DNA of 17,824 nucleotides, taken from positions 1 through 17,824 of the forward strand of contig VFKU01000161.1 in the NCBI GenBank assembly GCA_009885415.1, read 5' to 3'. Both the position numbers and the translations under genes were made by a program. Below, one piece after another: positions 7,789 through 14,903 of the stretch. This stretch comes from Rhodothermota bacterium (GTDB lineage Bacteria; Hydrogenedentota; Hydrogenedentia; Hydrogenedentales; GCA-2746185). Every line of letters starts with the position of its first letter. Positions within the stretch are counted from its first letter, which is position 1. The notes under the pieces were generated by a model that was not told where the DNA came from, did not search any database, and worked only from the letters and a program-made list of their open reading frames with translations.

Positions 7789-8256
7789 ATGAAGAAACTC
7801 TCGATTCTTGCGGCAATGATGGTAGTTGCGGCGGGCGTAGCGTTCGCGAGCACCTTGAACGTTCCGTTCTTCCTCGACACCAGCGTCGATCACGCGGTGG
7901 CCAATTCCGGTATCGCCGGTTTCATTGGCGTGAAGGAAACGTCTGGTTCTCCGCAGACGCTTACGGTCATCTATACGCAGCTGAACGCCAGCGGCACGCC
8001 GGTGGATCAGCAGGTGACCTTCGCGTTGGGTGCCAGTCAGTCGGTCTCGTGGACCCCGATCACGAATAACGTGTACGAAGACACGGGTTCGGTCGTCGGC
8101 AACATGGTCGCCATCGTGGGCCCGAACAACGGCGACATTAACACCGCCGGTAGCGCGCAGATCCGAAGCGCGGGTACCCTTGTCGGCCGTTACCAGCAGA
8201 TCAACACGAACCGCGGCACCGAGTTCGCTCACACGCTCCTTCCGACAGCTCTGTAA
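7789..8256 (+). CDS. Small secreted beta-rich protein, unknown function
   Basis: 155 residues with a textbook Sec signal peptide: K2 K3, hydrophobic 5-19, and an AFA cleavage site after A20, leaving a 135-residue mature protein. The mature part has no cysteine, is rich in S, T, N, G and V and alternates in a beta-strand manner (for example TLTVIYTQLNASGTPVDQ, then a FALGASQSVSW stretch), which resembles small Ig-like or beta-sandwich surface proteins; this is inference. It has a perfect ribosome site, its own long leader and its own strong terminator, so it is a monocistronic, probably highly expressed gene. No cell-wall or PEP-CTERM sorting signal is seen at the C-terminus (ends HTLLPTAL). 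Candidates are an abundant surface, matrix or stress protein; no homologue is recognised. Confidence 0.8.
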   Translation: MKKLSILAAMMVVAAGVAFASTLNVPFFLDTSVDHAVANSGIAGFIGVKETSGSPQTLTVIYTQLNASGTPVDQQVTFALGASQSVSWTPITNNVYEDTGSVVGNMVAIVGPNNGDINTAGSAQIRSAGTLVGRYQQINTNRGTEFAHTLLPTAL

Positions 8257-8319
8257 TCTGGCATAGAGCGCACGTCGCTCGAGTCGGATCGCTGCGGATG
8301 GGTGTGCTGAAGAGATTTC

Positions 8320-8360
8320 GAAGTGGACATGTCGGGAGACATGTCCACTTCTCTTTTTTT
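8320..8360 (+). terminator. Strong intrinsic terminator
   Basis: A perfect 14-bp stem (GAAGTGGACATGTC at 8320-8333 with GACATGTCCACTTC at 8338-8351), a GGGA loop that fits the GNRA tetraloop rule, and a T-tract TCTTTTTTT at 8352-8360. It ends the secreted-protein transcript 64 nt after its stop. The other strand lacks a matching T-run, so it does not serve cimA. Confidence 0.95.
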
Positions 8361-8436
8361 CCCACGAAGGCCGCTAAATAAGGCGCTGTTGCAGATATCG
8401 AATCACGTTCCTGGCGCCGCGAATAAGGTCACGGAC

Positions 8437-10035
8437 TTAGCGTCGGATCGCTGGCTGATTCGGCGTGCGCTGCAACAGCAGATATTCCACGCTGTCGCTA
8501 AGCGCCTCGAAAGACGCGGCGATGATGTTCTCCGACACCCCTACCGTGTACCAGGTGTCCTTTCCGCTGCTGGACTCGATCAGCACCCGTGTCTTCGCAC
8601 GCGTACCCGAGCGACTGTCCAAAATGCGGACCTTGTAGTCCTCCAGCCGGAGCTGCTCGAGTTCAGGGTAAGTTCCGAGCAAGGCTTTGCGCAGCGCCCG
8701 ATCCAGCGCGTCCACGGGGCCGTCGCCTTCAGCGGCGGTGTGAATGCGTTCCCCGGAGGGCAACACCAGTTTCAGCGTCGCCTCCGAGGCCAGTGTCTGG
8801 CCGTCTGCGCGCTGCGAGAGGCTCACATGGAAGCCTTCCAGCGTAAAAAACGCATCGTGCATCCCTAGGATGCGCCGCATCAACAATTCAAGCGAGGCGT
8901 CCGCCCCCTCATATTCGTAGCCCTCGGCCTCGAGTTCTTTGACCCGATCGAGAATGCGCCGGGTCTGAGGGGAATGACGATCCAGCGCGATCCCCAGTTC
9001 CTCGGCCTTGTCGAGCAAACTCGAGCGGCCCGCCATCTCGCTGACAGGGATGTGCGTATGGTTACCCACCAGTGCCGGGTCGATATGCTCGTAGCTCGAC
9101 TTCACCTTGCGCACGGCGTCCGCGTGCATTCCCCCTTTGTGGGTAAAGGAGTCCCGGCCGACAAAAGGATCGAAGTCGCGCGGGACCATATTGGCCAGCT
9201 CCGCGACGACGTGGCTCAGGCGCGTGAGGCCCTGGAGCTGTTCGGGGCTTACCACGCGGCAGCCCATTTTAAGCTGTAAAATAGGGATGATCGTGCACAG
9301 GTTCGCGTTTCCCGTGCGCTCGCCATAGCCGTTGATCGTGCCCTGCACCTGTACCGCGCCCTCGCGCACCGCGCGCACGCTGTTGGCCACGCCGCAACCG
9401 CAGTCGTTGTGGGCATGGATGCCGATCGGCACGCCCGGAAGACGCTCTTGTACCGCCCGCAGGGCCACGGCGATCTCTTCGGGAAGCCGGCCACCGTTGG
9501 TGTCGCAGAGCACCAGCGTCTCCGCGCCCGCCCGCCAGGCCCGCTCCAACACCGCCAGGGCATAGCCCGCGTCTTCAAAATACCCGTCAAAAAAGTGCTC
9601 CCCGTCGAGGAACACGCGTCGGCCATTTTCTCTTAAATAGCTAACTGAGTCTTCTACAATCTGTAAATTATCATCGAGGCCAACCCGGAGCACCTCGCGG
9701 ACGTGCGTCGGCGAGGACTTGGCGAAAATCGTCACCACCTCGGTGTCCGCGCTCAGCAACGCCGCAAGGTTCGAATCGTCTTCGGGCGCCACGGAGGAAT
9801 GCCGCGTGCTGCCGAAAGCGGAGAGCTTGACGCGCCGCAGCCCGAGATCTTTCGCCCGCTGGAAAAAGTCCGCCGCCTTGGGGTTCGACCCGGGCTGGCC
9901 CCCTTCGACGTAGGCCACCCCAAAGTCGTCTAGGGCCTTCACGACGCGGAGCTGGTCCTCGGCCGAAAACTTGATGCCGGGGCCTTGCGCGCCATCGCGA
10001 AGCGTAACGTCGTAAATTTCGACCTGCTGATCCAC
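8437..10035 (-). CDS. cimA: (R)-citramalate synthase
   Basis: 532 residues, the usual length for the long CimA form. The enzyme condenses pyruvate and acetyl-CoA to (R)-citramalate, first step of the threonine-independent route to 2-oxobutanoate and isoleucine. DRE-TIM features: DVTLRDGAQGPG (9-20; R13, D14), HAHND (207-211, metal ligands), GYGERTGNANL (236-246) and KGGMHADA in the subdomain region; the C-terminal third is a LeuA-type dimer/allosteric regulatory domain, so isoleucine feedback is likely. The DGAQGPG and HNDCGCGVANS wording fits CimA (TIGR00977) better than 2-isopropylmalate or homocitrate synthase. Start is GTG at 10035 with AAGGA 8 nt upstream. It lies 48 nt after the ApgM-type gene in the same direction, probably one operon. 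Codons for residues about 121-137 are an AT-rich island. Confidence 0.93.
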   Translation of the reverse strand: MDQQVEIYDVTLRDGAQGPGIKFSAEDQLRVVKALDDFGVAYVEGGQPGSNPKAADFFQRAKDLGLRRVKLSAFGSTRHSSVAPEDDSNLAALLSADTEVVTIFAKSSPTHVREVLRVGLDDNLQIVEDSVSYLRENGRRVFLDGEHFFDGYFEDAGYALAVLERAWRAGAETLVLCDTNGGRLPEEIAVALRAVQERLPGVPIGIHAHNDCGCGVANSVRAVREGAVQVQGTINGYGERTGNANLCTIIPILQLKMGCRVVSPEQLQGLTRLSHVVAELANMVPRDFDPFVGRDSFTHKGGMHADAVRKVKSSYEHIDPALVGNHTHIPVSEMAGRSSLLDKAEELGIALDRHSPQTRRILDRVKELEAEGYEYEGADASLELLMRRILGMHDAFFTLEGFHVSLSQRADGQTLASEATLKLVLPSGERIHTAAEGDGPVDALDRALRKALLGTYPELEQLRLEDYKVRILDSRSGTRAKTRVLIESSSGKDTWYTVGVSENIIAASFEALSDSVEYLLLQRTPNQPAIRR

Positions 10036-10052
10036 GCGGACAATCCTTCCGG

Positions 10053-10073
10053 GCGCGGCGGAAAAAGCCGCGC
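10053..10073. repeat. 7-bp inverted repeat between apgM-type gene and cimA
   Basis: GCGCGGC and GCCGCGC flank a 7-nt loop in the 48-nt gap. On the minus strand the loop, not the 3' flank, is T-rich, so this is not a complete terminator. It sits 18 nt upstream of the cimA start and could tune read-through or mRNA processing. Confidence 0.45.
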
Positions 10074-10083
10074 AGACCGGGGA

Positions 10084-11313
10084 TTATCGCACAAGAGGAA
10101 AGGCGATCTCTTGCGTGCGGATCATGGCCGGCACCAACGTATAGCCGTCCGGATACAACACCCCGGCGCGGGCGGCCTCGGCTTCGTGGAACGCACGCAG
10201 GCCGTTCGGCCGGACGCCCGGGCCGCACAGCGCGAAGGGCACCGGCCCTGGCGCGTGCGTGCGGCTTGCCAACGAAGTGACATGGTCGGGCGCAATCAGC
10301 ACCCGCAGGTCGCCCCGCGCGCGCGCCGCCTCCAGGCAGGGCGCCACTACGCGCCGATCAAAGTCCTCGATCGCCTGTACTTTCAGGTCCGGCCGGCCCT
10401 CGTGGGCCGTCTCGTCGGGCGCTTCGACATGGAGATATACGAAGTCGTGCCGCTCTAAGGCCTCAAGCGCAGCAGCCACTTTGCCTTCGTAATTCGTGTC
10501 CAAGTACCCCGTGATCCCCGGCACGCGAAGCACTTCGAAACCGGCGCAGCGCCCGATGCCATTAACGAGATCGACTGCGGACACCACCGCGCCCGTCACA
10601 CCAAAACGCTCTTTGTACGTCGTCATCCGCGGCGCACCGCCCTGCCCCCAGAGCCAAATGCTCGTCGCCGGCAGCTTACCCGCCGCGGCGCGGGCGCGGT
10701 TGGCGGGGTGGGCCGCCAGTACCGGCCGCGAGGCCTCGATCAATGCACGGACGGTCTCTTGACGATCGCCCGCTGGAAGACTAGAAGTATAGTTTTGTCC
10801 TATAATATCATGCGGCGGTGTGCAGCGCAGGCGCCGCAGGGGCTCGAGCGCCGCCGCTTCTGCCCGCACCAGACACAGATTGCGGTAGCTCACCCCCGGC
10901 ACAAAGCGTATGTCCGCTGTGCCGATCGCTTCGCTCAGCGCACCCATCAATGCCCGAGATTCTTCGCTCGTGATATGATCGGCCGTAAAATCGCGCATCT
11001 TGCCGTCTTCGAGGGTAACCAGGTTGCAACGAAAGACCAATTCGTCGTCGTTCGGCACGATGCCCTGATTGGCCGCCTCCAGGGGTGCCCGGCCGGTAAA
11101 GGTCTGACGAGGGTCGTAGCCAAAGACCGAAAGGTTGCCAATGTCGCTTCCTGCGGGAAGGCCGTCCGGGATAGGACAGAAGAGCCCGGAGACGCCTTGC
11201 GCCACCGCGGCATCCATGGCAGGGGTACGTGCATAATCCAAGGGCGTGCGTCCACCGAGCTCAGGCACGGGAAAGTCGGCCATACCATCGCCCAGGAGTA
11301 CAAGAGACTTCAT
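10084..11313 (-). CDS. ApgM-type phosphoglycerate mutase-like protein; possible homoserine kinase
   Basis: 409 residues, typical for the archaeal-type cofactor-independent phosphoglycerate mutase family of the alkaline phosphatase superfamily. Metal and catalytic motifs: LLGDGMAD (D9), GSDIGNLSVFGYDP with nucleophile Ser62, HVEAPDETAHEG, and APDHVTS near the C-terminus. In bacteria a branch of this family (TIGR02535) is called a proposed homoserine kinase because it clusters with threonine genes. Here cimA follows directly and asd lies about 1.6 kb away, which favours the threonine role; glycolytic 2-/3-phosphoglycerate interconversion remains possible. ATG at 11313 with GGAG 9 nt upstream. 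Transcribed away from rsmG, so the two share a 76-nt divergent promoter region. Codons for DIIGQNYTSS are an AT-rich island. Confidence 0.85.
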   Translation of the reverse strand: MKSLVLLGDGMADFPVPELGGRTPLDYARTPAMDAAVAQGVSGLFCPIPDGLPAGSDIGNLSVFGYDPRQTFTGRAPLEAANQGIVPNDDELVFRCNLVTLEDGKMRDFTADHITSEESRALMGALSEAIGTADIRFVPGVSYRNLCLVRAEAAALEPLRRLRCTPPHDIIGQNYTSSLPAGDRQETVRALIEASRPVLAAHPANRARAAAGKLPATSIWLWGQGGAPRMTTYKERFGVTGAVVSAVDLVNGIGRCAGFEVLRVPGITGYLDTNYEGKVAAALEALERHDFVYLHVEAPDETAHEGRPDLKVQAIEDFDRRVVAPCLEAARARGDLRVLIAPDHVTSLASRTHAPGPVPFALCGPGVRPNGLRAFHEAEAARAGVLYPDGYTLVPAMIRTQEIAFPLVR

Positions 11314-11346
11314 CTGAAAGTTCTCCGAGTTCGGTCTAACGGTAGC

Positions 11347-11375
11347 CTGTCATTGTCAGGAAAGTAGAGTAAAAT
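11347..11375 (+). promoter_or_regulatory. Candidate promoter for rsmG
   Basis: CTGTCA (11347-11352), a 17-nt spacer and TAAAAT (11370-11375). Transcription would start near 11382, only about 8 nt before the GTG start, so the leader would be too short for a ribosome site; none is seen. Confidence 0.4.
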
Positions 11376-11389
11376 ACCGCGCTTTAAGC

Positions 11390-12055
11390 GTGAAACTCAA
11401 ATTTAGGGCGATAATCGTGAATGATGATTTTGAAGACACCCGACGGTCTTTGGTATTGCTGGCGGCTGGCGGCCTGGAAGTAGACGTTGCGCGCGTTCTC
11501 GACGCGGCGCGACTGTACCGGAGTCTTTGTTCCACGTGGAACCTCGCCGCGAAGCTCATGTCCGCCCGAGACCTCGATACGCGCTTCGATAAGCACTTCG
11601 CTGACTCCCTAAGCCTAGGCCTGCTGATTGGCGACGCGGTCCGCTTGGGGGCCAGCTACATTGACATCGGCAGCGGCGGTGGATTCCCCGCTATACCCCT
11701 GGCTATCGTTCTCCATGGAATCCCCGCAACTCTCATTGAGCGCTCGGCAACTAAGGCCGATTTCCTGCGCCATGCAACCGATCGACTAAAACTCCGTCGA
11801 CTTCGGATCCTGCAAGCTTCCTACCCCTGTCCCAGCCTTCCAGAAAACCCCCGTGTATATACAGCCCGCGCTACGGAACAACCTCAAGCGGTAGACAAAA
11901 GCATCATGAAGCATCTCCATCGCGAAGACTTCTACCTGGCTCAAAGGTCTGTAGACCTCTCGTCTTCGGCTCAAGGGTTTCACGCGGAACTCGTCGAAGA
12001 CGAATTTACCCGCGCCGGTCTTCGGCGGGGGATTCTCTACCGGATATCGTGTTAG
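11390..12055 (+). CDS. rsmG: 16S rRNA (guanine527-N7)-methyltransferase
   Basis: 221 residues, normal for RsmG (GidB), which methylates N7 of G527 in 16S rRNA using S-adenosylmethionine. Family motifs: STWNLAAKLMSARD (WN and the following conserved region), KHFADSL (family KHxxDSL), and the SAM loop YIDIGSGGGFPAIPLAI followed by an acidic residue in LIERSATKADFLR. The C-terminal third (after about residue 145) keeps the TARA motif but is otherwise well diverged. Start is GTG at 11390, or GTG at 11417; no ribosome site supports either strongly. Composition is less GC-rich than in neighbours. A parS site lies inside the gene and another touches its stop. In most bacteria rsmG lies near the origin, often followed by parA-parB, which are missing here. 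Confidence 0.88.
   Translation: MKLKFRAIIVNDDFEDTRRSLVLLAAGGLEVDVARVLDAARLYRSLCSTWNLAAKLMSARDLDTRFDKHFADSLSLGLLIGDAVRLGASYIDIGSGGGFPAIPLAIVLHGIPATLIERSATKADFLRHATDRLKLRRLRILQASYPCPSLPENPRVYTARATEQPQAVDKSIMKHLHREDFYLAQRSVDLSSSAQGFHAELVEDEFTRAGLRRGILYRISC
11528..11543. promoter_or_regulatory. parS site 1 (inside rsmG)
   Basis: TGTTCCACGTGGAACC contains the 14-bp palindrome GTTCCACGTGGAAC. It matches the conserved bacterial ParB-binding consensus TGTTNCACGTGNAACA at all but the last base and is, from memory, the form used in Pseudomonas. Read in the rsmG frame it encodes C-S-T-W-N, the family's conserved W-N. Confidence 0.88.
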
Positions 12056-12070
12056 GTTCCACGTGGAACC
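12055..12070. promoter_or_regulatory. parS site 2 (at rsmG stop codon)
   Basis: GGTTCCACGTGGAACC is a perfect 16-bp palindrome with the parS core GTTCCACGTGGAAC. It shares one base with the rsmG TAG stop and lies 527 bp from site 1. Two such palindromes so close by chance are very unlikely. Confidence 0.88.
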
Positions 12071-12086
12071 TCGCTAAGGCGCCCAC

Positions 12087-12095
12087 TTATCCACA
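12087..12095 (+). promoter_or_regulatory. DnaA box, perfect consensus
   Basis: TTATCCACA, 9/9 to the canonical DnaA box, 17 nt after parS site 2 in the 244-bp gap between rsmG and tRNA-Ser. The remainder of that gap shows no gene. Confidence 0.7.
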
Positions 12096-12194
12096 ATCGA
12101 CCAATTCGCGGACACTGCGTACGATTCTCAGATTAGGGCCTAAATTCGCATCAAGCAGCAGGGTCTCGCGTCGAATCAAAAGCGCAGAACCGAA

Positions 12195-12203
12195 TTATCC
12201 CCA
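12195..12203 (+). promoter_or_regulatory. DnaA-like box (8/9)
   Basis: TTATCCCCA, one mismatch to the DnaA consensus, 108 nt after and in the same orientation as the perfect box at 12087. Confidence 0.4.
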
Positions 12204-12298
12204 AGTTTTGCACTTTCGATGGCAACAAGCCCGACTTAGAAGACGCGTCGGAATCGCATGTGCAGACTAAGCTGTAATAACGCTGTACTAGTATTGTT

Positions 12299-12389
<91 letters not shown>

Positions 12390-12400
12390 GGAGGGCGCGC

Positions 12401-12430
12401 AGTATAGGGCCCACGCGCCGCGCCCTTCAA
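12401..12430 (-). promoter_or_regulatory. Promoter of tRNA-Ser
   Basis: On the minus strand TTGAAG (12430-12425), an 18-nt spacer and TATACT (12406-12401). The -10 lies 11 nt before the first tRNA base, the right distance for start of a short 5' leader. It is back-to-back with the trxA promoter. Confidence 0.75.
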
Positions 12431-12444
12431 CTGGGCCCCATGCA

Positions 12445-12473
12445 TTGAGACGCTCATTACCGTCCGCTATACT
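12445..12473 (+). promoter_or_regulatory. Promoter of trxA
   Basis: TTGAGA (12445-12450), exactly 17 nt, then TATACT (12468-12473). Expected start near 12480, giving a leader of about 77 nt. Its -35 is 14 nt from that of the divergent tRNA promoter. Confidence 0.75.
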
Positions 12474-12492
12474 GTTCCTCCGGACGCGGGAC

Positions 12493-12510
12493 CGCGGGAA
12501 TAACCCCGCG
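12493..12510 (+). repeat. Hairpin in the trxA leader
   Basis: CGCGGG and CCCGCG flank AATAAC about 13 nt after the predicted start of the trxA mRNA. It may stabilise the 5' end; it has no T-run and leaves the ribosome site free. Confidence 0.4.
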
Positions 12511-12556
12511 CTACACCCGGTTCCCCTCTAGACCTACATCCCGGAGATCCTGCGCC

Positions 12557-12877
12557 ATGAGCAAAGCGGTGGAGTTGACCACACAATCCTTCGATGAGGC
12601 GGTGAGTAAAGGCGTCACTCTCGTGGACTTCTGGGCGGAATGGTGCGGGCCCTGCCGCATGATCGCCCCCCTGCTCGATGAACTCGCCGGCGAATACCAA
12701 GGCCGCGTGCAGATCGTAAAAGTGAACGTCGACAACGAGGGTGACTTGGCGGCGCGTTATCGCGTCAATTCGATTCCGACCCTGCTCGTCATTCGCGACG
12801 GCCAAGAAAAGGGTCGCTTGGTCGGCGTCCAGCCGAAGGCCAAGATCGCGGCCGCGCTCGAGCAGGCCAGCCAGTAG
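12557..12877 (+). CDS. trxA: Thioredoxin
   Basis: 106 residues, the normal thioredoxin length. Active site WCGPC at 29-33 with the redox pair C30/C33, preceded by VDFWAE; the cis-proline is in NSIPT (P74), and the closing VGVQPKAKIAAAL helix matches the family. It is a cytoplasmic dithiol reductant for enzymes such as ribonucleotide reductase. A GGAG lies 10 nt before the ATG. It has its own sigma70-type promoter and a 77-nt leader with a hairpin. No terminator separates it from asd, but asd has a promoter-like sequence, so both joint and separate transcription are possible. I see nothing abnormal in the protein. Confidence 0.97.
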   Translation: MSKAVELTTQSFDEAVSKGVTLVDFWAEWCGPCRMIAPLLDELAGEYQGRVQIVKVNVDNEGDLAARYRVNSIPTLLVIRDGQEKGRLVGVQPKAKIAAALEQASQ

Positions 12878-12884
12878 CCCCGCC

Positions 12885-12913
12885 TTGGGCCAGTAGGCAT
12901 AGAGCCCTAGATT
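12885..12913 (+). promoter_or_regulatory. Candidate promoter of asd
   Basis: TTGGGC (12885-12890), 17-nt spacer, TAGATT (12908-12913), in the 73-nt gap after trxA. Both hexamers are imperfect but spacing is ideal; the ribosome site lies 25 nt further on. Confidence 0.45.
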
Positions 12914-12950
12914 ATCGAGAACGCCCCTTAACCCGCATCGGAGCCGAAGC

Positions 12951-13955
12951 ATGTCCAGCAAGACCGTCGCTGTCGCCGGGGCCACCGGCCTCGTAGGGCA
13001 CCACCTCCTCAAGACCCTAGAATCGCGCAATTTTCCCGTAAAATCGCTGAAACTCCTGGCCTCCGAGCGTTCAAAGGGTAAGCGGCTGACCTTCCGCGGC
13101 GAAGAGATCCCCGTCGAAGTCCTCACCGAGAATTCCTTCAAGGGTGTCGAGATCGCGCTCTTCAGCGCGGGCGGCGGCACCAGCAAAAAATTCACCCCCT
13201 GCGCCGTGCGCGATGGTTGCGTAGTAATAGATAACTCGAGCGCATGGCGAATGGACCCCGAAGTGCCCCTCGTTGTGCCCGAGGTCAACGCCGCCGCCGT
13301 CCGCACCCACCACGGCATCATTGCCAACCCGAATTGTTCCACCATCCAGATGGTCGTCGTGCTCAAGCCCCTGCACGACGCGGCCCGCATCGAGCGTGTC
13401 GTGGTCTCGACCTACCAGGCCGTGTCTGGCGCGGGAATTAACGCGCTGAAAGAGCTCGAAGACCAGACCCGCGCGGTACTCGAGGGCCGCGACCCTGTCT
13501 GCCAAATCTTCCCCCATCAGATCGCGTTCAACTGCATCCCACAAATCCCCCAGAGCGACGCCTTCGAGGATGACGGCTACTCCACCGAAGAAATAAAGAT
13601 GATCAAAGAGACCCAGAAAATCATGGGGGACCAGAGCATCCGCGTCACCGCGACCACCGTGCGCGTTCCTGTGCGCACGGGCCACAGCGAGTCCGTGAAC
13701 ATCGAGACGCGCGACAAGCTGACCGCGGATCGCGCGAGAGAGATCCTGCGCAAGGCGCCCAGCGTCATCGTGCAGGACGACCTTGCCAAGCAGTTGTATC
13801 CCCTAGCTACCTCGGCCGAGGGGCGCTGGGAGACTTTTGTGGGTCGCATCCGCGAGGACGGCTCGCACTCGCGCGCCTTGAACCTGTGGATTGTCTCCGA
13901 CAACCTGCTCAAGGGCGCCGCGTATAACGCGGTGCAGATCGCCGAGCTACTTTAG
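12951..13955 (+). CDS. asd: Aspartate-semialdehyde dehydrogenase
   Basis: 334 residues, the usual size. The enzyme reduces aspartyl phosphate to aspartate semialdehyde with NADPH, the branch point to lysine/diaminopimelate, methionine and threonine. The Rossmann motif GATGLVG (10-16) binds NADP; the catalytic Cys is C129 in NPNCSTIQM; SAGGG (72-76) and IDNSSAWR (93-100) bind the phosphate end; H244 in RVPVRTGHSES is the acid/base. GGAG lies 7 nt before the ATG. The gene continues in the direction of trxA and ends convergently with the epimerase, their 3' ends overlapping by 9 bp. With cimA and the ApgM-type gene it places three steps touching threonine/isoleucine in 5.5 kb. Codons for VVIDNS are locally AT-rich. 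Confidence 0.96.
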   Translation: MSSKTVAVAGATGLVGHHLLKTLESRNFPVKSLKLLASERSKGKRLTFRGEEIPVEVLTENSFKGVEIALFSAGGGTSKKFTPCAVRDGCVVIDNSSAWRMDPEVPLVVPEVNAAAVRTHHGIIANPNCSTIQMVVVLKPLHDAARIERVVVSTYQAVSGAGINALKELEDQTRAVLEGRDPVCQIFPHQIAFNCIPQIPQSDAFEDDGYSTEEIKMIKETQKIMGDQSIRVTATTVRVPVRTGHSESVNIETRDKLTADRAREILRKAPSVIVQDDLAKQLYPLATSAEGRWETFVGRIREDGSHSRALNLWIVSDNLLKGAAYNAVQIAELL

Positions 13956-14903
13956 TCCGGCGTCGCGCTTCGCGCGGTACCAGGCGACGGTCCGCGACAG
14001 GCCTTCGTCCACACTGACCCGCCCTTTGTACTTGAAGGTGCGCTCCGCTTTTCCACAATCGGCCAGCGAGCGCGGGATGTCTCCGGCCCGGGCCGGAGTG
14101 TGGACCGGAGGGATCGACACGCCCAACAGCTCCGAGATGGCTTGGTAGAGCCCCAGGATGCTCGTAGACAAGCCGCAGGCGATATTGTAAGCCCCGGTCA
14201 AGCGGTTCGGCCAGGCGCAGGCCGCAAGGTTCGCTTCCACCACGTTCTCGATGTAGCTGAAATCACGTGATTGGTGGCCGTCCCCGTGGATTTCCGGCGC
14301 ACGCCCTTCAAGCAGTCGTGTGATGAACAGCGGCACCACCGCCGCATACTGCGACGCAGGATCTTGCCTCGGACCAAAAACGTTGAAGTAGCGCAGCGAG
14401 ACGATTTCCATCCCGTAAAGGGCGCAAAAAGTCTCCGCATACATGTCCGCGGCCGCCTTCGACACAGCATAGGGCGAGGCCGGCGCGAGCGGCGCGCTCT
14501 CCGGCGTAGGCACGGGCGCGCCCGGGCCATAGACCGACGAGGATGACGCGACAGTCACGCGTCGAACGCCTGCGTCGCGCGCTGCAAGAAACACCGCGAC
14601 GCTCCCGCCGACGTTTGCGCGATCAGTTCCCAGCGGATCTGCCACCGATCGCGGCACAGAAGGAATGGCTGCTTGATGAAGGCAATACGTCACGCCTTTC
14701 ATCGCGCGCGAAAGTGATGAGGGATCGTTGATGTCGCCCTCAATCACCTCGACCGACTTCGAAATCCCAAAAAGATTCTCGCGCTTACCGGTCGAGAAAT
14801 TATCCAAGACCCGAACCTCGTCGCCTCGGTTCGCCAGGGCTTCGACAAGGTGGCTGCCGATAAAACCAGCGCCGCCCGTGACCAGAAACTTTGCCAGCGT
14901 CAC
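13947..14903 (-). CDS. NAD-dependent sugar epimerase/dehydratase (extended SDR, WbpP/GalE-like)
   Basis: About 319 residues. GGAGFIGSH near the start is the NAD-binding loop; LDNFSTGKRENL, HQAAIPSVPRSVADP, ASSSSVYG and the catalytic SPYAVSKAAAD (Y-x3-K) follow, then RYFNVFGPRQDP and SRDFSYIENV. The HQAA-SVPRS wording is closest to UDP-N-acetylglucosamine 4-epimerases of the WbpP type, used for surface polysaccharides; substrate is inferred. Start is uncertain: the longest frame begins at GTG 14951, GTG 14903 is only 1 nt from a GGAGGG, and CTG 14897 lies 7 nt from that GGAGGG and would give MAKFLVTGGAG, the family's normal beginning. A perfect DnaA box lies 39 nt upstream. The stop overlaps the convergent asd end. 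Confidence 0.9.
   Translation of the reverse strand: MTLAKFLVTGGAGFIGSHLVEALANRGDEVRVLDNFSTGKRENLFGISKSVEVIEGDINDPSSLSRAMKGVTYCLHQAAIPSVPRSVADPLGTDRANVGGSVAVFLAARDAGVRRVTVASSSSVYGPGAPVPTPESAPLAPASPYAVSKAAADMYAETFCALYGMEIVSLRYFNVFGPRQDPASQYAAVVPLFITRLLEGRAPEIHGDGHQSRDFSYIENVVEANLAACAWPNRLTGAYNIACGLSTSILGLYQAISELLGVSIPPVHTPARAGDIPRSLADCGKAERTFKYKGRVSVDEGLSRTVAWYRAKRDAGLK

Noticed and set aside
10053..10073. Hairpin between the ApgM-type gene and cimA as a terminator
   Set aside because: Has no T-run after the stem on the minus strand; kept only as a repeat.
14260..14275. A third CACGTG-centred palindrome (ATCACGTGAT) in the epimerase gene
   Set aside because: Flanks do not match the parS consensus beyond the core.
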